From positions 1 to 64,000 of the forward strand of contig JAYFQF010000010.1 in the NCBI GenBank assembly GCA_034927285.1: a DNA stretch of 64,000 bases, in the 5' to 3' direction. Shown one piece after another: positions 52,164 to 61,130 of this stretch. How positions within the stretch are numbered: position 1 is the first letter of the stretch; the number at the start of each line of letters is the position of its first letter. The position numbers and the translations under genes are program-made. This DNA comes from JAYFQF01 sp034927285 (lineage in GTDB: Bacteria; Bacillota; Peptococcia; DRI-13; UBA5745). Under the pieces are notes generated by a model. It saw only the letters and a program-made list of their open reading frames with translations, was not told where the DNA came from and did not search any database.

Positions 52164-53960
52164 TCACCAGCGGACGATCCGGTAATACACCCGGGCCGTC
52201 ATCCGGTAAACCAATAGATAGATCAGGGCAAATACCCCGCAGACCCCGGCTGAGCAGGCATAGACCACAGGCGCGTTGTAAAGGCGGAAGGCCGCCAGCA
52301 TCACCGGCAGCATCTTGCCGGCAAAGGCCATATGCAGGAAGGCCGCCCCCAAGGGCAGGAAGAAAACCCAGCGCACCTGGCAATTGATGGCGGCTTTCAC
52401 CTGCTTTTCATCCATCCCTACCTTTTGCAGGATGGCAAAGCGCTCCTTGTCCTCGTAGCCCTCGGCGATCTGCTTGAAGTAGATGATCAGCACGGTCACC
52501 ACCAGAAAAAGGATGCCGAAGAAGGCGCCCAGGAAAAGCAGACCGCCATAAAGGCCGTAGCTTTGCTGCCTGGCGCTGAAAATTTCGTAGGAGGAAAAGC
52601 CCAGGGGCTCCCCCTCTCCCTTGGGGCTGTCCCTCCACTGCTTTGTCACCGCCGGAACAAACTCCAGGCAGGCTTCTTCCGGCCCGTCTAAATCCAGATA
52701 TAAGCTGCCGTCAAGCATCAGGCTGTTGGCCAGCCGTTCCTTCTCATGGTACAGCACTTTATCCGTCAGGTCTTTGCCAAAACTCTCTCCTTTTTCATCC
52801 AGCTGCCGGATCAGGGCCTCCTGTTGTTTTCCCAGCTCCGAGTCCCGGGAAAGGGCTTTGCTTTCATCCACTTCAATGTCAAGTCCCAGATCACCGGCCA
52901 CCTCTCCCAGATGGGCGTCCAGCCGCCGCAGCAGCTCCTCATCGGCGTCGCCGGAAAAGGCAATCCGCACATCATAGGGGTGGCCGCTGCGTAAGGTCTC
53001 CTCCTGACATAAATACAGGGAAAGGGTGCCGGAAACGGTGACGATCAGCATGGTGGACAGGATACAGATGGTGGCCAACCCCGCGGCGTTTTGCTTCATG
53101 CGGTGAAACATGCCGGAGATAGCCACAAAATTGCTCTGCTTATAGTAAATCCGCTTATTTTTCCGCAGAAGCCGCAGCACCGCGATGCTGCCGGCGGTAA
53201 AAAGAGCATAAGTGGCCAGGATCACCAAAATAACCAGGGGAAAGAAGATCCCTACCGCCAGACCGGGATGGTCGATGACTGCGGCCATGTAGTAGGAAAA
53301 GCCCAGGGCCGCCGTACCGAAAAGGGTCAGGGGAATCACCAGACGGCTCTCTTTTTCACCCCGTTTCTCGCTTTGCAAAAGGACGATGGGGTTGGCCAGC
53401 CGGACCTGGGCCAGATTGTACAGGGAAGTGGCCGCAAAAATCAGCGCAAACAAAATTCCGGTGCTCACATAGGCCAGGGGAGAAATGATAAAGCAGGAGT
53501 CCGGAGCGCCGTGGATAAAGTTCATCAGCAGCATAAACAGCAGCTTGCCAAAGACCAGCATCACCAAAATCCCGGCGGCCAGACCCAGGCCTAAAAGCAG
53601 CAGGTTTTCCCAGAGCAAAACCCGGCTGACATGGCCCTTGGACAACCCCAGCACGCCGTACAGGCCAAACTCCCGACGGCGGCGCTTGATCAGAAAATTA
53701 TTGATGTAGATCATGAACCCGAAAGAAAAAATCGAATACATGACCAGGCCCAGGGCAAAAACCGCCCGGGCGGTCTCTCCCGAAGGAACATTGGTCAGCC
53801 CTTGGGAAAAGACCAGGCCCGTGACCAGAAAATACACGCCGCCGATAATGGCCGTGGCCGTCAGATAAGGCAGGTAGATTTCCTTTGCCCGCCGGATATT
53901 GTTCCAGGCCAGCTTGAAATAAAAGCCCCGGGCAAAACCCCGGAAGGACCCCTTAGCCAA
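52164..53960 (-). CDS. bceB: BceB-type ABC transporter permease (FtsX-like)
   Basis: About 598 residues. FtsX-like permease with an N-terminal FYFKLAWNNIRRAKEIYLPY start, around ten membrane segments and a large extracytoplasmic domain between segments 7 and 8, the layout of BceB/VraG/YxdM transporters that bind and remove peptide antibiotics such as bacitracin. The start is uncertain: the gene overlaps the end of bceA; TTG 53960 lies a few bases after GGGGGTG, and GTG 53969 is an alternative. An open frame to 54053 lacks homology. Confidence 0.85.
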   Translation of the reverse strand: MAKGSFRGFARGFYFKLAWNNIRRAKEIYLPYLTATAIIGGVYFLVTGLVFSQGLTNVPSGETARAVFALGLVMYSIFSFGFMIYINNFLIKRRRREFGLYGVLGLSKGHVSRVLLWENLLLLGLGLAAGILVMLVFGKLLFMLLMNFIHGAPDSCFIISPLAYVSTGILFALIFAATSLYNLAQVRLANPIVLLQSEKRGEKESRLVIPLTLFGTAALGFSYYMAAVIDHPGLAVGIFFPLVILVILATYALFTAGSIAVLRLLRKNKRIYYKQSNFVAISGMFHRMKQNAAGLATICILSTMLIVTVSGTLSLYLCQEETLRSGHPYDVRIAFSGDADEELLRRLDAHLGEVAGDLGLDIEVDESKALSRDSELGKQQEALIRQLDEKGESFGKDLTDKVLYHEKERLANSLMLDGSLYLDLDGPEEACLEFVPAVTKQWRDSPKGEGEPLGFSSYEIFSARQQSYGLYGGLLFLGAFFGILFLVVTVLIIYFKQIAEGYEDKERFAILQKVGMDEKQVKAAINCQVRWVFFLPLGAAFLHMAFAGKMLPVMLAAFRLYNAPVVYACSAGVCGVFALIYLLVYRMTARVYYRIVRW

Positions 53961-54720
53961 GATCCGCACCCCCGTCCGACAGCACAGACAAGTTGGCCAC
54001 GATCCGGTCGAAAAATCCCCGGTTATCCTCCTGCCCGCGGTAAAGCTGCGCAAAAATGGAGCCGTCCCGGATAAACAGTACCCGGCCGGCGTGGCTGGCG
54101 GCCATAGCGCTGTGGGTCACCATCAGGATGGTGCGGCCCTGGCGGTTCAGCTCATTGAAGGTCCCCAAGAGCTGGGCCGAGGCCCGGGAATCCAGGGAAC
54201 CGGTGGGTTCGTCCGCTAAAATCAGCTTGGGCTGGGTGATCACGGCCCGGGCCACCGCCGCCCGCTGCTTTTCGCCGCCGGAGACCTCATAGGGATACTT
54301 GTTCAGCAAGCTCTCGATGCTCAGCATCTTCGCCACCGGCAAAAGGCGGCTTTCCATCTCCTTTACCGGCGTTTGCGACAGCACCAGCGGCAAAAGGATG
54401 TTATCCTTCAGGGAGAAGGTGTCCAAAAGATTGAAGTCCTGAAAAACAAAGCCCAGGTTATCCCGGCGGAAAGCCGATAGCTCCCGGTCGTTGATGGAGC
54501 GGAAGCTTTTGCCCGCCAAAAAGACGTCGCCGGCCGTGGGCTTGTCCAAAGAGGCCAAAATGTTCAGCAGGGTAGTTTTACCCGAGCCGGAAGCCCCCAT
54601 GATGGCCACAAATTCCCCTTCTTCCACGGCAAAGCTGACGTCGTTTAAGGCTACGCATTGCTGGAGTCCCAGCTTGGTATGGTAGACCTTCTTCAAATTT
54701 TCGATCCTTAAGAGTTCCAT
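53953..54720 (-). CDS. bceA: BceA-type ABC transporter ATPase
   Basis: 255 residues of the MacB/LolD-like class. Walker A GASGSGKTT, Q-loop VFQDFNLLDTFSLKDN, signature VSGGEKQRAAVARA, Walker B LILADEPTGSLDS and H-loop MVTHSAMAA are all intact. Works with BceB in sensing and removing cell-wall-targeting peptides. GGAGG precedes ATG 54720. Transcribed separately from bceRS: a terminator and a Bce-type box lie between. Confidence 0.92.
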   Translation of the reverse strand: MELLRIENLKKVYHTKLGLQQCVALNDVSFAVEEGEFVAIMGASGSGKTTLLNILASLDKPTAGDVFLAGKSFRSINDRELSAFRRDNLGFVFQDFNLLDTFSLKDNILLPLVLSQTPVKEMESRLLPVAKMLSIESLLNKYPYEVSGGEKQRAAVARAVITQPKLILADEPTGSLDSRASAQLLGTFNELNRQGRTILMVTHSAMAASHAGRVLFIRDGSIFAQLYRGQEDNRGFFDRIVANLSVLSDGGADLG

Positions 54721-54830
54721 TTCTCTGCACCTCCAAAAACGCCGGCAATAAAGCCGGCCTCTGACTCTCAGCATACCGGATGCACGGCCCGGGAGCCATC
54801 GGGTCAGCTTACAAATCCCCGGCGGGCGCC

Positions 54831-54844
54831 TTACAATTTTGTCA
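54831..54844. promoter_or_regulatory. Bce box upstream of bceA
   Basis: TTACA-ATTT-TGTCA on the plus strand equals TGACA-N4-TGTAA on the minus strand, matching the known BceR-type binding consensus TnACA-N4-TGTAA. It lies about 110 bases upstream of the bceA start. Confidence 0.75.
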
Positions 54845-54904
54845 TTTTGGCCGGCCCGGGGCGGCGCTGCCCGAAAAGCCCAATCTCATCTTTTCAAACC
54901 GCAA

Positions 54905-54939
54905 TAAAAAGACCGTTTTCCCGGGAAGGGGCACGGTCT
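54905..54939 (-). terminator. Terminator at the end of bceRS
   Basis: Minus strand: AGACCGT and ACGGTCT pair around a GC-rich region, followed by TTTTTATTG; the stem begins at the histidine kinase stop codon. Confidence 0.75.
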
Positions 54940-56066
54940 CATTGAAAGATGAATTCATCTCCGGCGGGAAAAACCATCGTCACGGCAGTCCCCCGGCCCA
55001 GGCTGGATTCCGCAAACAACCGGATGGATAACGCAACCGCCGCCTGACGGGCCAGAAAAAGTCCGATGCCGCTGGCTCTTTGATCGACCCGGCCGTTGAA
55101 CCCGGTATAGCCCTTTTCAAAAATCCGGGGCAGATCCTCGGGGCGGATGCCGATGCCGCTGTCGGCGATCACCAAGGCCCGGCCGGACATATAAATGCGC
55201 ACGCCGCCGGTTTTCGTGTATTTCACCGCGTTGGACAAGATCTGCTCGATAATGAAGGCCAGCCATTTTTTATCGCTTTTCACATCAGAGGCCAAAGGGC
55301 CGATCTCCACCCCCAGCTTCCGATAGACAAACAACAGGCCGTATTTCTTTACGCATTGACGGACTACCTGGTTTAAGTCACAGGTTTCGATCACCAAATC
55401 GGCGGCAATGTCCTTCATTTTGACATATTGCAAAGCCAGTTCGGCATAGCGCTGGATCTTGAACAGCTCCTGGCGGATCAGGGCGGCCCGGGCCGGCCGG
55501 CCCAAAGCGGCGGAGTCAACAAGCAGCTCCCCCGCCGCTGCTTCGCCGGCCTCAAGGTCAGTCTGCGCTTCCCGGACGTTGACGGCAGCCTCTGTTTCGC
55601 CGGCTTCAAGGTCAGCCTCTGCTTCCCGGGCCAGCTCCTCCTGTAAAAGCAGGTCGATGGCCGCGATAGGCGTCTTGATCTGATGCACCCAAAGAGTATA
55701 ATAGCTCAGATTATTTCCCTGGGCCGCCTTAAGCTCTTCCTTTGTCCCGGCAAATTCGCCGGCCAGGTCCAAAAGCAGGTTCCCGTAGTCCCTTTCCAGG
55801 GCGTCCTCCGGCCGGGGCAGGCATTCCGCCGCTTGCTGCACCTGCTGCCTGAGGCGGTTCAGCAGCCTCCTTTTTCTCAAAAAAGCCAGGCCGTCGAAAA
55901 TGAGGATAAGCCCCAGCAGAAAGCCGATCAGAAACACCGCGTACCAGGCAAACTCCATCCTTTGGCGGCTTAAGCTCTGAACCGCCAGAAAAATTCCGGT
56001 ACTCAAGGCGTAAAACCCCAGCAACAGCCGCCGGTAATGCAGATAGGCAAGGATTTCTTTAATCAT
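54939..56066 (-). CDS. bceS: BceS-type intramembrane-sensing histidine kinase
   Basis: 375 residues. Two closely spaced membrane helices (about 13-31 and 38-60) with almost no extracellular loop, typical of BceS kinases that sense through the BceAB transporter. H-box YYTLWVHQIKTPIAAIDLLL holds the phosphorylated His; ATPase boxes are QILSNAVKYT (N), IADSGIGI (G1) and ASGIGLFLA (G2). A Glu/Ala-rich insert of about 40 residues made of two 18-residue repeats separates the H-box helix from the second dimerisation helix. Overlaps bceR by 8 bases. Confidence 0.92.
   Translation of the reverse strand: MIKEILAYLHYRRLLLGFYALSTGIFLAVQSLSRQRMEFAWYAVFLIGFLLGLILIFDGLAFLRKRRLLNRLRQQVQQAAECLPRPEDALERDYGNLLLDLAGEFAGTKEELKAAQGNNLSYYTLWVHQIKTPIAAIDLLLQEELAREAEADLEAGETEAAVNVREAQTDLEAGEAAAGELLVDSAALGRPARAALIRQELFKIQRYAELALQYVKMKDIAADLVIETCDLNQVVRQCVKKYGLLFVYRKLGVEIGPLASDVKSDKKWLAFIIEQILSNAVKYTKTGGVRIYMSGRALVIADSGIGIRPEDLPRIFEKGYTGFNGRVDQRASGIGLFLARQAAVALSIRLFAESSLGRGTAVTMVFPAGDEFIFQ
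55541..55640. repeat. 54-base tandem repeat inside bceS
   Basis: Two imperfect copies offset by 54 bases (TTCGCCGGCCTCAAGGTCAG at about 55542 and its variant at about 55596) encode two versions of EAxxDLEAGE. The unit is the same length as the repeat in citXG but a different sequence. Confidence 0.8.
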
Positions 56067-56763
56067 GGATGCTGTATCCCTGCCCTTTGTGGGTATTGAT
56101 CCTGCCGCCCAGACCGGCGCTTTCCAGGGTGCGGCGCAGACGGTTGATATTGACCGTCAGGGTATTTTCATCCACAAATTCGTCGCTGTCCCAAAGCCGC
56201 AGCATCAGTTCCTCCCTGGCCACCACCATGCCCTTGCGTTCCATAAGCATCTGAAGGATGCCTAATTCATTTTTGGTCAGGGGGACCCTGACGCCGTCTT
56301 TACGCAGGCAGGAGGCCGGCGTATCCAACAGGGCTCCGCCTATCTTCAGGGCATTAGCCGCCCCACCGCCTCCCGGCGCCGGTGTTCCGGCGGCGTCATA
56401 GTCATAGCTGCGGCGCAAAAGGGCCTGGATCTTTGCCGCCAGCACCGACATATCCACCGGCTTGGCCAGATAATCGTCGGCGCCCATGCTTACCGCCGTC
56501 ACAATATCCATCGCTTCACTGCGGGAAGAAAGAAAAATCACCGGGGTCTTGCCCCGTTTGCGGATCTCCCCGCACCAATAATAGCCGTTAAAGTAAGGCA
56601 GCGAAACATCCAGCAGCACCAGGTGGGGCTGCCAGGCGTCAAAAAGGGCCAGGGGATTCTGAAAGTCCCCGGCAGCCCTGACCTGGAAGCCCCAGCGGGA
56701 CAAAGCGTTGGCCACGGCGGCGGCGATGACGGGATCATCCTCCACAATAAAAATACGGTACAT
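56059..56763 (-). CDS. bceR: BceR-type OmpR-family response regulator
   Basis: 234 residues. Receiver domain with acidic pocket VEDDP, phosphoacceptor Asp in VLLDVSLPYFNGYYWCGEIR and switch Lys in DYLAKPVDM; winged-helix domain ending INTHKGQGYSIHD. The SLPYFNGYYWC stretch is typical of BceR-like regulators. AAGGAGG precedes ATG 56763; a linker of Gly/Pro/Ala residues joins the domains. Expected to activate bceAB through the Bce box at 54831. Confidence 0.92.
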   Translation of the reverse strand: MYRIFIVEDDPVIAAAVANALSRWGFQVRAAGDFQNPLALFDAWQPHLVLLDVSLPYFNGYYWCGEIRKRGKTPVIFLSSRSEAMDIVTAVSMGADDYLAKPVDMSVLAAKIQALLRRSYDYDAAGTPAPGGGGAANALKIGGALLDTPASCLRKDGVRVPLTKNELGILQMLMERKGMVVAREELMLRLWDSDEFVDENTLTVNINRLRRTLESAGLGGRINTHKGQGYSIHD

Positions 56764-56897
56764 GGGGACCTCCTTCAAAACTGGTTAAGCTTATTTTATC
56801 ATGCCGGGCCTTTGCAGTTATAACAAAGGGCGTTCAGCTTTCCTAAAATTTTGTTAAACCCGCCGGAAAAGAGGAAAACCCTGTGGCAGAGGGTTTA

Positions 56898-56926
56898 TTG
56901 ACAGCGTGCCTTTCATCCATTATACT
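56898..56926 (+). promoter_or_regulatory. Strong promoter ahead of the non-coding leader
   Basis: TTGACA (56898-56903), 17-base spacer, TATACT (56921-56926). Predicted transcription start about 56933. Confidence 0.82.
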
Positions 56927-56932
56927 GGGTTT

Positions 56933-57156
56933 ATCTGTTTTGGTAAGGAGGCGTTTTGGTGTCGGCAATCTGTTAGTGTATTTTGGCCAGAAAAAGCGGT
57001 AATTACCTGCCGCAGGTGTTTTATGCCCAAAATGCCTTATGGATCAGCCGTTTGCCAGACGCAGAGCAAGCCTTCTTCCCGGCAGCCTTTCCGGCCGCCC
57101 TGGGAGGACCGGGTATCGCGAAGTTATTTCAGGCACGGTTTGACCGTGCCTTTTTT
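56933..57156 (+). ncRNA. Unassigned structured leader or small RNA upstream of the methyltransferase gene
   Basis: Bounded by a near-consensus promoter and an intrinsic terminator (GGCACGG-TTTGA-CCGTGCC then six T residues, 57132-57156). Within it GGCGTTTTGG (about 56950) can pair with CCCAAAATGCC (about 57025), enclosing GGTAATTACC and ACCTG-CCG-CAGGT. A GTG after AAGGAGG opens only a five-codon frame that ends in TAG; the same frame then stays open to 57243 but crosses the terminator. I do not recognise a known riboswitch or T-box. It could be an attenuated leader or an independent RNA of about 225 bases. Confidence 0.55.
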
Positions 57157-57211
57157 CGTTACCTGAAGGGTTTCATAAGGCATCCTTTGCTAATCGCAAG
57201 AAAGGATGATC

Positions 57212-57991
57212 ATGATGAACAAGCTGAAAAACAACACGATTGACGCTCAAAATAACCCTCTGTTTCCCGAAAGCTTTATCCGGGAAAACCTGATGGGGCC
57301 CAGCTGCCTGCGGATTGTGGAGGAGCTTACCGCCGATCTGGCCCTTACGGCCGGCAGCCGGGTCCTGGACCTGGGCTGCGGCACCGGCCTGACCTCCATG
57401 TACCTTGCCCGGCAATTTGACGTGCAGGTTTTTGCCACGGATCTGTGGATCGCCGCCGGAGACAATTGGCGCCGGTTTCAGGACCGGGGCTTTGAAAAAC
57501 AAATCGTTCCCATCCACGCCGAGGCCACGCAGCTGCCTTATGCGGAGAAATATTTTGATGCGGTGATTTCCGTAGACTCTTTTCACTATTTCGGCCCCTG
57601 GGAAGGTTATCTGGAAAACTCCCTGGCCCCTTTAGTGCGCAGCGGCGGCATCATCGCCGTGGCCGTGCCCGGATTGCAGCGGGATTTCCCCGGACTTGCG
57701 CCGGGCTATATTACCGACAAGGATTGCGGCGATTTAGCCGGCGTGCCGCCGGAGCTCCGGCCCTTTTGGGTGCCGGGAATGAATTTCTTTTCCTGCCGGT
57801 GGTGGGAGGAGCTTTGGCGCCGCTGCCCGGCGGTAAAGCTGGAGCGCTGCTGGTCCCTGGACTGCCACCAGGCGGCCTGGCGGGACTGGCTGGCCTGTGA
57901 ACATCCCTACGCCGTGTCCGACCGGGAAATGATGAAGGCCGAAGCCGGCAAATATTTTAATACCGCAGGCCTGATCGCCCGGGTGAAGTAA
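57212..57991 (+). CDS. Class I SAM-dependent methyltransferase
   Basis: About 259 residues. SAM-binding motif I is RVLDLGCGTGLTSMYLA, motif II region VQVFATDLW, then YFDAVISVDSFHYFG and RSGGIIAVAVPGL. The acceptor substrate is unknown; the type is found among small-molecule methyltransferases. AAAGGA precedes ATG 57212 (57215 is also possible). It lies 55 bases after the leader terminator, so expression may depend on read-through, and is followed by an MFS exporter that could belong to the same unit. Confidence 0.88.
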   Translation: MMNKLKNNTIDAQNNPLFPESFIRENLMGPSCLRIVEELTADLALTAGSRVLDLGCGTGLTSMYLARQFDVQVFATDLWIAAGDNWRRFQDRGFEKQIVPIHAEATQLPYAEKYFDAVISVDSFHYFGPWEGYLENSLAPLVRSGGIIAVAVPGLQRDFPGLAPGYITDKDCGDLAGVPPELRPFWVPGMNFFSCRWWEELWRRCPAVKLERCWSLDCHQAAWRDWLACEHPYAVSDREMMKAEAGKYFNTAGLIARVK

Positions 57992-58202
57992 CTTAAGGGT
58001 TCCCGGAAAAAAACCGGCCTTTGCCGAAGTCGTGATGAACAAAATCTAAACCGATCCGATTGACGAGTCTTTTGCGGGCGCAAAGCGGACGCAAAGGCAA
58101 GGGCCGGGTTTTCCCGGGGACCGGCGGCAAAAAAGCTCGATGAAAAAACCGGTTTTATGGTTCCGAAAGCTGCCGCGGGATAATCAACAGAAAGGATTTC
58201 TC

Positions 58203-59429
58203 ATGAATAATTGTCCAATAAACGAAAACAGCCGCCAGGATCCCTCCTGGCGGAAAAAAATCGCACTCTTTTTAATCAGTCAGAATATCTCCCTTTTCGG
58301 CTCCTCCCTGGTCAGCTTTTCGATCATTTGGTATATTACCTTGCAAACCTCTTCCGGTAAATGGGTAATGCTGACCACCATCTGCGCCCTTTTGCCCCAG
58401 GTCCTGATCTCCCCCTGGGCCGGAGTCTGGGCCGACCGCCATAACCGAAAGGTGCTGATCATGCTGGCGGACGGTTTCATCGCGCTGGCCACGCTGGGCC
58501 TGGCCCTGGCCTTTCGGGCCGGCTTTCAGAACCTGGGCCTTTTAATGGTGGTTTCCGCCATCCGCTCTCTGGGCGCCGGGATCCAAACTCCGGCGGTAAA
58601 CGCTCTTTATCCCCAGATCGTCCCCATGGAAAAGCTCACCAAGGTTCAAGGGATTAACCAGACCTTAAATTCCGTGCTGCTGCTTTTGTCCCCGGCGGCA
58701 GGCGGCGTGATTTTAGGCAGCCTCGGCATTTTCTGGTCCTTCATGGCGGACGTGATCACCGCCTCCCTGGCCATCTGCATTACCAGCTTCATCCAGGTAT
58801 CCGGCGTCCCCCAAAAGGGCGAACCTCAGTCGGTGTTAAAGGAATTGAAGCAGGGGCTGTCTTATACTTTTTCCCATCCTTTACTGCGCCGGGTGCTGAC
58901 CTGCTTTGCCGTCTCCTTTTTTCTGATCACGCCGGCGGCGATGCTGTCCCCCCTTTATATCGAAAGAACTTTCGGCAGCGACGTCTGGCGGCTGACGGCA
59001 AACGAAATGCTGTGGACTTTGGGCACACTGATCGGCGGCGTCTATGTTTCCCTGCGGGGAGAGTTTCAGGATAAGATCCGGGCAAGCGCCCATTGCCTGG
59101 TAGCTTTCGGTCTGTGCTTCGGCCTTTTGGGCGTGGCGCCAAACTTCCCCAGCTTCCTGCTGTTTATCGCCGCCGCCGGCTTTTTTATGCCGATTCTGGC
59201 CACCAGCCAGACCGTACTTTTACAGGAAAATGTGGATCCGGCCATGATGGGCCGGGTATTTTCCCTGCTCCAGATCGCTACCGGCACGGCTATGCCCGTG
59301 GCGATCCTCTTTTTCGGCCCTTTAGCGGACCTGATCTCCATCGCCACGATCTTGCTGTTTTGCGGCGCGCTGCTGACCGTTGTAGGCCTGGTTTACCGCA
59401 ATGCCGGCAAAGGGCTGACTTACCGGTGA
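58203..59429 (+). CDS. MFS transporter, macrolide-efflux-like (TetV/Mef type)
   Basis: 408 residues with about twelve membrane helices. The N-terminal helix ISQNISLFGSSLVSFSIIWY and the loop WAGVWADRHNRKVLIMLAD (motif A of the drug:proton antiporters) are typical of the MefA/TetV-like group. Likely exporter of a hydrophobic compound. ATG 58203 has AAAGGAT at good spacing; 21 upstream codons in frame are not supported. A weak hairpin (59439-59490) may terminate it. Confidence 0.88.
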   Translation: MNNCPINENSRQDPSWRKKIALFLISQNISLFGSSLVSFSIIWYITLQTSSGKWVMLTTICALLPQVLISPWAGVWADRHNRKVLIMLADGFIALATLGLALAFRAGFQNLGLLMVVSAIRSLGAGIQTPAVNALYPQIVPMEKLTKVQGINQTLNSVLLLLSPAAGGVILGSLGIFWSFMADVITASLAICITSFIQVSGVPQKGEPQSVLKELKQGLSYTFSHPLLRRVLTCFAVSFFLITPAAMLSPLYIERTFGSDVWRLTANEMLWTLGTLIGGVYVSLRGEFQDKIRASAHCLVAFGLCFGLLGVAPNFPSFLLFIAAAGFFMPILATSQTVLLQENVDPAMMGRVFSLLQIATGTAMPVAILFFGPLADLISIATILLFCGALLTVVGLVYRNAGKGLTYR

Positions 59430-59547
59430 GAATAACCAAAAAGGGGTTGGCGCTCTTAGGTTTTCTCAACCAATTTGCGGCAGCCCCTTTGATTTGCGTT
59501 TCGCCTCTGTACCGCTAAAAATAATTCTGTTCAGAATAAGCGCCTAT

Positions 59548-61020
59548 TCAATATTCCGTGCAGCCTTTTGACGTATCGATAATAATCTCCTGCCGGGAAC
59601 CCTCCCAGGCTGTCATAAAATTAAATGTTTTTGCCAGGTCCCGAAGCTTAACGTAATTGTTACCGTTAATGGTATACGCCGTCAAAGCAGCCGGCTCTCC
59701 GTTCAGATGAATAGCAGATGTATTGGCCCGGGCATTTCTTGAAACTCCATCGCCTTTTTTCATTTCTCCTCCCACCGTTGTGTATGGCTTACCGGAAATC
59801 AAGTTGACCACATGGTTTTCGCCGTCCCAGGCCACTTCAAAGGGCTTTTCAGAATCCCGCAAAGCCTGGGCGATATCCCGGAGTTTAAAATAATTGCTGC
59901 CCTCGATGGTGTAAGCGTCAAAGACGGCGGAAGCGCCGTTTACCAGGACCGCCGAAGACAGAGGAAGCGCTTTCTTTTCCGACGAGGCCTGGCCCATGGA
60001 TTCCGAAGAATTTACTCTGTGGATTTTTACCGTTTGTTTCTCGCCGGAACCATCATCTGCAAAATCATAAGTATAGAGATACCCCTGGTGATAGGCAAAG
60101 AATTTTCCCGCCCGGGAATCGGTTATCTTCACCGAAGAATCGCTGTTACTTAAGTCGGCACGATAAATGTTCCCCTCTTGTCCGTAGTAATAAATCATGT
60201 CCTCCACAATGATGTACCGGCTGTAGATAGGAGACTCACTCCGCAAGTCGCTGCCGTCAGATTTAAAACTGTAGGCGGCGGCACCCCCAAAGGCAGCGGG
60301 AGGGGAATAAAAATACAGCCGGCCCCAGGAGTCTGCCTGTAAAAGCGTATTGAGAGAGCGCCTGACGGTTCCCCAGGAAAAGACCTTGACGCTGTTATCC
60401 CCGATATCATAACATACGACGGAATTACCCTGCAGAATAAAGAGCTGGCGCTCATATGCCGTTATATCATAGCAGTCTATTTCCTGAGCGTTGTATATAA
60501 CTTGGGGGTTACTGCCGTCAAGGTTAAGGGACACCAGCCGGGGAAACTGCTCCTTGCCGGGGTCCCAGCACAGGATATAGAGCTTGTCCTCCACCGCCAG
60601 CAGATCGTGGACAGAAACCGAAAAGGCTTTGCTGCCAGCTTGCCGCGCGGTATATAGGAGGGTGAGCCCGGTGCCGTCAGTGCGTATTCGATATACCTTC
60701 CCGTCAAGCCCTTCGCTGAAGTAAAGCCAGCCGTCCATGAGATTCAGGGTATCGTCCAGACTTCCGGAGGCCGTATACAACGTGGCCTTTGAACTGCCGT
60801 CCGCCGATTGTTTAACAATCGTATATGGCAGATCATCGGTGTTGGTAATGTTGACGGGGTGCATGATGTAATAGAAATCAGAGCCGTCGGTTACAAATTG
60901 ACTGCTTATGCTATTGGGATATCGTCCATATTTTACTGAGTCCGCGCCTTGGGCCGGGCCGGCGGGCAGGGCGGCCAGCAGACATATCCATACCAAGGAA
61001 ACAAGCAAAAACTTTTTCAT
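59548..61020 (-). CDS. Secreted protein with propeller-like repeats and two stalk (copper amine oxidase N-like) domains
   Basis: 490 residues. Signal peptide MKKFLLVSLVWICLLAALP with a likely Ala-rich cleavage site (AQGA). Residues about 30-370 contain repeated DGSxL.. and LYxxxx.. blades that look like a DUF5050-type propeller. The C-terminus has two similar units: DAYTIEGSNYFKLRDIAQAL and TAYTINGNNYVKLRDLAKTF, the stalk domain of many Firmicute exported proteins. Function unknown, probably wall-associated. GGAGG precedes the ATG at 61020 by six bases; the ATG at 61026 abuts it. Confidence 0.85.
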   Translation of the reverse strand: MKKFLLVSLVWICLLAALPAGPAQGADSVKYGRYPNSISSQFVTDGSDFYYIMHPVNITNTDDLPYTIVKQSADGSSKATLYTASGSLDDTLNLMDGWLYFSEGLDGKVYRIRTDGTGLTLLYTARQAGSKAFSVSVHDLLAVEDKLYILCWDPGKEQFPRLVSLNLDGSNPQVIYNAQEIDCYDITAYERQLFILQGNSVVCYDIGDNSVKVFSWGTVRRSLNTLLQADSWGRLYFYSPPAAFGGAAAYSFKSDGSDLRSESPIYSRYIIVEDMIYYYGQEGNIYRADLSNSDSSVKITDSRAGKFFAYHQGYLYTYDFADDGSGEKQTVKIHRVNSSESMGQASSEKKALPLSSAVLVNGASAVFDAYTIEGSNYFKLRDIAQALRDSEKPFEVAWDGENHVVNLISGKPYTTVGGEMKKGDGVSRNARANTSAIHLNGEPAALTAYTINGNNYVKLRDLAKTFNFMTAWEGSRQEIIIDTSKGCTEY

Positions 61021-61085
61021 TTTCATCCTCCCGGAAATTAACCGCAATCCCACATAATTATAACATGATTGATCCACAAACTTCC

Positions 61086-61122
61086 AGAAAAAAAGAAAGC
61101 CTGCTTTTTTCAGCAGACTTTC
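61086..61122 (-). terminator. Terminator of the tRNA-Ser gene
   Basis: Minus strand: GAAAGTCTGCT pairs with AGCAGGCTTTC, followed by seven T residues, 9 bases after the encoded CCA end. Confidence 0.92.
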
Positions 61123-61130
61123 GCTTTTTT

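Noticed and set aside
57090..57156. Possible T-box leader (GGTATCGCG resembles part of the T-box core)
   Set aside because: Only part of the 14-base T-box core matches, the terminator stem does not include it, and no specifier stem was found.
56983..57243. Open frame of 86 codons within the leader of the methyltransferase gene
   Set aside because: It runs straight through a strong terminator hairpin and an in-frame TAG precedes it after the only good ribosome binding site; non-coding RNA is the better explanation.
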